A model generated the notes under the pieces. It worked only from the letters and a program-made list of their open reading frames with translations. It was not told where the DNA came from and made no database searches. This document shows, piece after piece, positions 27,459-27,500 of a stretch of 27,500 nt of DNA (position 1 is its first letter; every line of letters begins with the position of its first letter). Source of the DNA: Stramonita haemastoma (Eukaryota > Mollusca > Gastropoda > Neogastropoda > Muricidae); NCBI GenBank assembly GCA_030674155.1, contig CM060334.1:29641334-29668833 (forward strand). The letters are read 5' to 3'. The translations under genes were made by a program, and so were the position numbers.

Positions 27459-27500
27459 GAAGAGAAATCGAAGAAATTGTACAAAGTACAAGCAAAAGCC

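Overview
This window is eukaryotic, probably from a marine invertebrate. A mollusc, and most likely a gastropod, is the best guess. The basis is extreme microsatellite density ((CA)n, (GA)n, (GATA)n, (CAGA)n, (ATC)n), interspersed tRNA-type SINE pieces, a LINE-type 3' end with an (ATTC)n tail, and no long open reading frame outside simple repeats. The taxon call rests on general resemblance, not on a diagnostic gene. Nothing looks bacterial or viral: there are no operons, no dense ORFs and no rRNA gene. Almost every long open frame here is a translated dinucleotide repeat (HTHTHT, VCVCVC, SLSLSL, RERERE) and should not be taken as a gene.

Layout. 1-1620: pyrimidine tract, G and C homopolymers, (CA)n, TA tract and a purine tract. 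1812-2378: a 12-copy minisatellite with a ~46-bp GATC-bordered monomer. 3507-3820: a SINE-like element with a pol III-type head that mixes tRNA and 5S features. 4057-4415: a compound tetranucleotide array running into a 95-bp (CA)n. 5475-6700: long GT, CT, GTGC, CA and GA arrays, including a GT/CA inverted pair. 7040-8240: mostly unique DNA with two perfect TGACGTCA octamers in mirrored context. 8465-9051: a ~590-bp CA-rich block. 9440-9650: a pyrimidine tract followed by an exon-like segment. 9888-13400: nearly continuous SSRs. 13400-14940 and 15122-15450: the longest SSR-poor area, with a tRNA-like SINE head and exon-like segments on the minus strand. 15450-16031: CA, TA, AAT, CG and GA arrays with a short AGCGCT-bearing segment. 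16032-20678: unique AT-rich DNA broken by SSRs, with an exon-like segment at 19364-19461. 20679-22200: TA, AATG, CA and GA arrays. 22735-22975: a minus-strand tRNA-derived SINE. 23640-24330: CT and TA arrays, a 12-bp minisatellite, a 92-bp-offset duplicated segment, a T/G-only stretch and a LINE-like 3' tail. 24338-25095: CT, CA, GA and C arrays. 25560-25975: an (ATC)n field. 26139-27460: GT, CAGA and GA arrays.

Function. No protein-coding gene can be named. Several short segments have splice-like borders and protein-like frames (378-600, 9521-9647, 14563-14830, 15165-15324, 19364-19461, 25321-25381). All are weak hypotheses: chance splice signals are expected next to pyrimidine-rich SSRs, and two of the segments are open in more than one frame. 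The window reads as intergenic or intronic repeat-rich DNA. I found no convincing new biological system. The most distinctive items are the GATC-bordered minisatellite, the composite SINE head, the paired TGACGTCA sites, the recent segmental duplications in 20364-20526 and 23844-24055, and the facing GT/CA arrays.
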